DNA from: an uncultured Helcococcus sp.
Lineage (GTDB): Bacteria > Bacillota > Clostridia > Tissierellales > Peptoniphilaceae
Length of the DNA: 28,086 bases
Reading direction: 5' to 3'
Assembly (NCBI RefSeq): GCF_946998255.1
Contig: NZ_CAMPYN010000011.1
Span: forward strand, 1-28,086
Shown: positions 24,720-28,086 of the stretch, in pieces
Position numbering within the stretch: position 1 is the first letter of the stretch
How the letters are laid out: every line of letters begins with the position of its first letter
Made by a program: the position numbers and the translations under genes
The notes under the pieces: model-generated
Told to the model about the DNA's origin: nothing
Seen by the model: the letters and a program-made list of their open reading frames with translations, nothing else
The model's database searches: none

Positions 24720-25387
24720 AATTAATAGCTTTTGATGTAGATGGAACCCTGTTAGATACCTTAGACACTATAACTTACCATGTAAATGATACCTTGGTTG
24801 ACTATGGATTTAAAGAAGTAAATGACGCAAAATACATGTTGAGTATATTGGGGTATGGGTCATATTATTTAATTGAAAAATCTATCCAATACCATGAAAA
24901 AGACTATGATAACAAGGAAAAGATTGAAGAAGTTTTACAAGAGTACACAAAAAGATACAATGCAAATCCTTCATATCTTACAAAAACATATCCAGGTTTA
25001 GAAGAGCTTGTAAGATATCTAAAAGAAAATGACTACCTAGTTGCTGCATATTCCAACAAACCTGACAAGGTATTAAAACCTTTGATGGCAGTTATCTTTG
25101 AAGAAGGTCTTTTTGACTATATTGAAGGTCAAAAAGTTGGAGTTCCTTCAAAGCCTCACCCACAAGTATTAAATTCCATAGTTGAAAGGTTTGAAATGGA
25201 CAAGGACCAGGTTGTTTATGTGGGAGATAGTGACGTCGACGTAGAAACTGCAAAAAATGCTGGAGTAGTTTCCTTAGCAGTAAGCTGGGGCTTTAGAAGT
25301 CGTGAATTTTTAGAAAATTTAAGTCCTGATTATTTGGTAGATACAGCAGAAGAAGCAAGGGAAGTAATTGATAAATTAAGAGGCTAA
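24716..25387 (+). CDS. HAD-family phosphatase (phosphoglycolate phosphatase-like)
   Basis: The 223-residue HAD hydrolase has motif I FDVDGTLLDT (nucleophile D7, acid D9), motif II as YSNKP, motif III as KPHPQVL, and motif IV GDSDVDVETAKNAG (about 171-184). A helical C1-type cap lies between motif I and motif II. It resembles Gph or pyrophosphatase-type phosphatases. The physiological substrate is not readable. The start overlaps the methyltransferase stop (ATGA), and one base separates its stop from the CDF gene. Confidence 0.92.
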   Translation: MKLIAFDVDGTLLDTLDTITYHVNDTLVDYGFKEVNDAKYMLSILGYGSYYLIEKSIQYHEKDYDNKEKIEEVLQEYTKRYNANPSYLTKTYPGLEELVRYLKENDYLVAAYSNKPDKVLKPLMAVIFEEGLFDYIEGQKVGVPSKPHPQVLNSIVERFEMDKDQVVYVGDSDVDVETAKNAGVVSLAVSWGFRSREFLENLSPDYLVDTAEEAREVIDKLRG

Positions 25388-25388
25388 G

Positions 25389-26366
25389 ATGTTAAATTTG
25401 CTAATAGATAAGTTAATTGGCTCAAGAGATTTCTCGAAAAAAAGAAATAGAGATAATTTAATAAAGATATCGGGATACCTGTCATTGGCCATTAACATAG
25501 TCCTATTTTTAATGAAGATTAGCATAGGATTGCTTGCCTCATCTATAGCCATTATTTCTGATGCTATTAATAACCTTACTGATAGCTTGAGCTCGGTTGT
25601 AACTATTTTAGGGGCTAAATTTGCAGCCAAGCCTGCAGACCATGACCACCCTTATGGCCATGGAAGAAGCGAATATATAGCCTCGATGTTTATTGGCATG
25701 TTTGTTTTACTTGTAGGTTTTGAATTATTAATAAATTCTGTAAAAAATGTAATAAATCCTAAGGATATAAACACAAGTATTTTTACAATAATCATTCTTA
25801 TTATATCTATAGGTCTGAAATTTTATATGTACCTATTTAATAATAAGGTTTATAAATTAAGTGATTCACTGCTTAATAAGTCGGTAGCCAAAGACTCCAT
25901 CAATGATGTCCTAGCCACATCCATAGTCCTTATTTCTAGCCTATTGACCCCTTTATTAAAAATCAACTTAGATGGTATAGTGGGACTTTTGATATCTTTG
26001 ATAATCATAAAATCAGGTATAGAAATATTTGCAGAAATAGGAAATGTTTTATTAGGTAAAAAGGTAGATGACAAGATTATAGAAGAAATTGAAGATCTTA
26101 TTTTAAGCAAAAAATATGTTAGAGGTGTGCATAAAATAGACATCCATGAATATGGAAAAGGAAGAATGTTTGGTTCTTGTCATATGGAAGTACCAGCAAA
26201 TATTGATGTTTACTCTATGCACGGCATAGTAGATGAAGTTGAAAATGAAATAAGAGAAAAGTTGGGGATAGATATGAATATCCATGTTGACCCTAGCTAT
26301 TTACTAGAAAAAGATAAATTTAAAAAGATAGAAGATGAAAGTGTCTTAGATGATATTGATAAGTAG
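25389..26366 (+). CDS. Cation diffusion facilitator, Mn-type ligands (MntE-like)
   Basis: A 325-residue CDF exporter that removes divalent metal in exchange for H+. Six membrane helices span about 30-190. A cytoplasmic ferredoxin-like domain (about 210-300) ends the family core. The loop HDHPYGHGRSEYI (85-97) is typical. The transport-site ligands are N61-x3-D65 in TM2 and D169-x3-D173 in TM5, not the H/D-x3-D of zinc CDFs. N-D/D-D ligands are known from manganese CDFs such as MntE. AGAGG lies just before the ATG. Its operon partners are housekeeping genes. No riboswitch precedes it. Confidence 0.9.
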   Translation: MLNLLIDKLIGSRDFSKKRNRDNLIKISGYLSLAINIVLFLMKISIGLLASSIAIISDAINNLTDSLSSVVTILGAKFAAKPADHDHPYGHGRSEYIASMFIGMFVLLVGFELLINSVKNVINPKDINTSIFTIIILIISIGLKFYMYLFNNKVYKLSDSLLNKSVAKDSINDVLATSIVLISSLLTPLLKINLDGIVGLLISLIIIKSGIEIFAEIGNVLLGKKVDDKIIEEIEDLILSKKYVRGVHKIDIHEYGKGRMFGSCHMEVPANIDVYSMHGIVDEVENEIREKLGIDMNIHVDPSYLLEKDKFKKIEDESVLDDIDK

Positions 26367-26372
26367 GAAGAT

Positions 26373-27395
26373 ATGGAAACTAAAGTTTACAAGCAAAAAG
26401 ATGATAAGTTAAAAGAATTAGCAGAAATTTTGAAGGCAGGTGGTCTGGTGGCTATACCTACAGAAACAGTTTATGGTCTAGCTGCAGATGGATTGAATTC
26501 AGAAGCTGTAAAAAAAATATTCACTGCTAAAAAGAGGCCCATGGATAATCCTTTGATTTTACATATTTCTGAAATAAATCAAATTTATGACCTGGTAGAA
26601 AACCTTGACCCAGTTTATGCGGATATTTTATCTAAATTGTGGCCGGGCCCTCTAACAGTTATCTTAAAAAAAAGCTCTCTAATACCAGATGAAGTGAGTG
26701 CAGGCCTTGACACGGTTGCCATAAGGATGCCGGACAAAAAACTTACTAGAGACCTTATAAGCCTAGCAGGATCTCCTTTAGCTGCTCCATCAGCTAATAT
26801 TTCTGGCAGGCCGTCACCAACAAGTGCCAAGGCAGTCTTAGCAGATATGGACGGTAGGATAGAAGCTATACTTGATGGAGGTGATTCTAAGATAGGGATA
26901 GAGTCAACCGTTTTAGATTTGAGTGTTTCACCTGTAAAAATTTTAAGGCCGGGTTATTATACCCAAGAGATTTTGGAAGAATATTTTGGACAGGTTGACT
27001 TGGACTTGGCTTTAAAAGACAAGGACCAAACTCCAAAGTCACCAGGTCAAAAGTATAAACATTATTCACCAAGAGCTAAAGTTGTAGTTTTCATGGGGGA
27101 TGATGGCAAAGTTATAAATGAAATGAAAAAAATTAGCCAAGATAAGGAAAATATTGGTATAATGGTTTTTGAAGATCAAATCCATAATTTTCCAGAAAGT
27201 GAAAAAGTCATAAGTATGGGAAGTAAAGATGATTTAAGTGAGATGGCACACATTCTTTTTGAATCATTTAGAACTATGGATGACAAAAAAGTCGAAACTA
27301 TCCTAGTCCAAGGAGTCGAAGAAAAGGGCTTTGGACTAAGTATAATGAATCGACTTAATAAGGCGGCGGGAAACAACATAAAACACATAATTTAA
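26373..27395 (+). CDS. tsaC: Threonylcarbamoyl-AMP synthase (Sua5/TsaC)
   Basis: The enzyme makes threonylcarbamoyl-AMP from threonine, bicarbonate and ATP, the first step of t6A modification at tRNA position 37. The 340-residue length is the two-domain Sua5 form. The YrdC domain (about 10-205) has GGLVAIPTETVYGLAADG (23-40) and the KRP-x-DNPL site (54-61), plus SAGSPLAAPSANISG-type sequence near 135. The SPGQKYKHYSP linker (about 222-232) leads to the C-terminal Sua5 domain. GGAAG precedes the ATG. upp starts 15 bases downstream. Confidence 0.95.
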   Translation: METKVYKQKDDKLKELAEILKAGGLVAIPTETVYGLAADGLNSEAVKKIFTAKKRPMDNPLILHISEINQIYDLVENLDPVYADILSKLWPGPLTVILKKSSLIPDEVSAGLDTVAIRMPDKKLTRDLISLAGSPLAAPSANISGRPSPTSAKAVLADMDGRIEAILDGGDSKIGIESTVLDLSVSPVKILRPGYYTQEILEEYFGQVDLDLALKDKDQTPKSPGQKYKHYSPRAKVVVFMGDDGKVINEMKKISQDKENIGIMVFEDQIHNFPESEKVISMGSKDDLSEMAHILFESFRTMDDKKVETILVQGVEEKGFGLSIMNRLNKAAGNNIKHII

Positions 27396-27407
27396 TATCA
27401 GGAGTAG

Positions 27408-28040
<633 letters not shown>

Positions 28041-28046
28041 AAAAGC

Positions 28047-28086
28047 AAAAATCTGTTGGAAATTTTATTTTCCAACAGATTTTTTT
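28047..28086 (+). terminator. Terminator after upp
   Basis: A stem of about 14 bp has AAAATCTGTTGGAAA on the left and TTTCCAACAGATTTT on the right, with a 6-base loop, and ends in a T-run at the window edge. Confidence 0.92.

Overview
The window looks like chromosome of a low-GC Gram-positive anaerobe. The DNA is strongly AT-rich, genes start behind clear AGGAGG-type ribosome binding sites, operons are tight with ATGA overlaps, and the gene families are Firmicutes types (SigB/SigF-type sigma factor, WalJ-RlmH pair, DUF951, Firmicutes-type PncB, yybP-ykoY riboswitch). My best guess is a Peptoniphilaceae/Anaerococcus-like member of the Tissierellia; this rests on general resemblance, not on a search. 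gyrB-gyrA and walJ-rlmH often lie near the replication origin in Firmicutes, but no origin is visible here. No mobile element, rRNA, tRNA, CRISPR array or prophage was seen, and no gene-free stretch exceeds 300 bases.

Layout. (1) 1-4222, plus strand: the end of gyrB, gyrA, an RsbV/SpoIIAA-like STAS protein, an RsbW/SpoIIAB-like protein that has lost its ATP-binding motifs, and a SigB/SigF-type sigma factor, closed by a hairpin terminator. (2) 4251-5680: pepC (bleomycin-hydrolase-type aminopeptidase) with its own promoter and terminator. (3) 5687-8575, minus strand: a P2A-type cation ATPase behind a yybP-ykoY (Mn2+) riboswitch with a terminator. (4) 8660-12374, plus: an operon of a C26 gamma-glutamyl hydrolase-like protein, an APC amino-acid permease, RidA and a trans-sulfuration PLP enzyme, ending in a perfect hairpin. 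(5) 12396-14337: a YheO/DauR-like regulator, walJ and rlmH, joined by ATGA overlaps. (6) 14340-15075: a PepSY lipoprotein. (7) 15094-22436: uppP, an unknown membrane-anchored protein, an MscS channel, a DUF951 protein, a MacB-type ABC ATPase and a giant FtsX-type permease with a heptad coiled coil of about 360 residues. (8) 22465-23958, minus: pncB. (9) 23983-28086, plus: a SpoU-family RNA methyltransferase, a HAD phosphatase, a CDF metal transporter with Mn-type metal ligands, Sua5/TsaC and upp, closed by a terminator.

How the parts relate. Two exporters suggest manganese homeostasis: the riboswitch-controlled P-type ATPase and the CDF protein with N-x3-D and D-x3-D ligand pairs. The C26-permease-RidA-PLP operon looks like uptake and breakdown of sulfur or gamma-glutamyl amino acids, with RidA clearing the reactive enamine product. 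The most unusual item is the sigma-factor module. It is placed in the gyrase operon, it keeps the phosphorylatable serine on the STAS protein, but its anti-sigma partner cannot, by motif, be a kinase. The most striking architecture is the coiled-coil ABC permease. Several promoters share a TGnTATAAT extended -10 element with weak -35 boxes.
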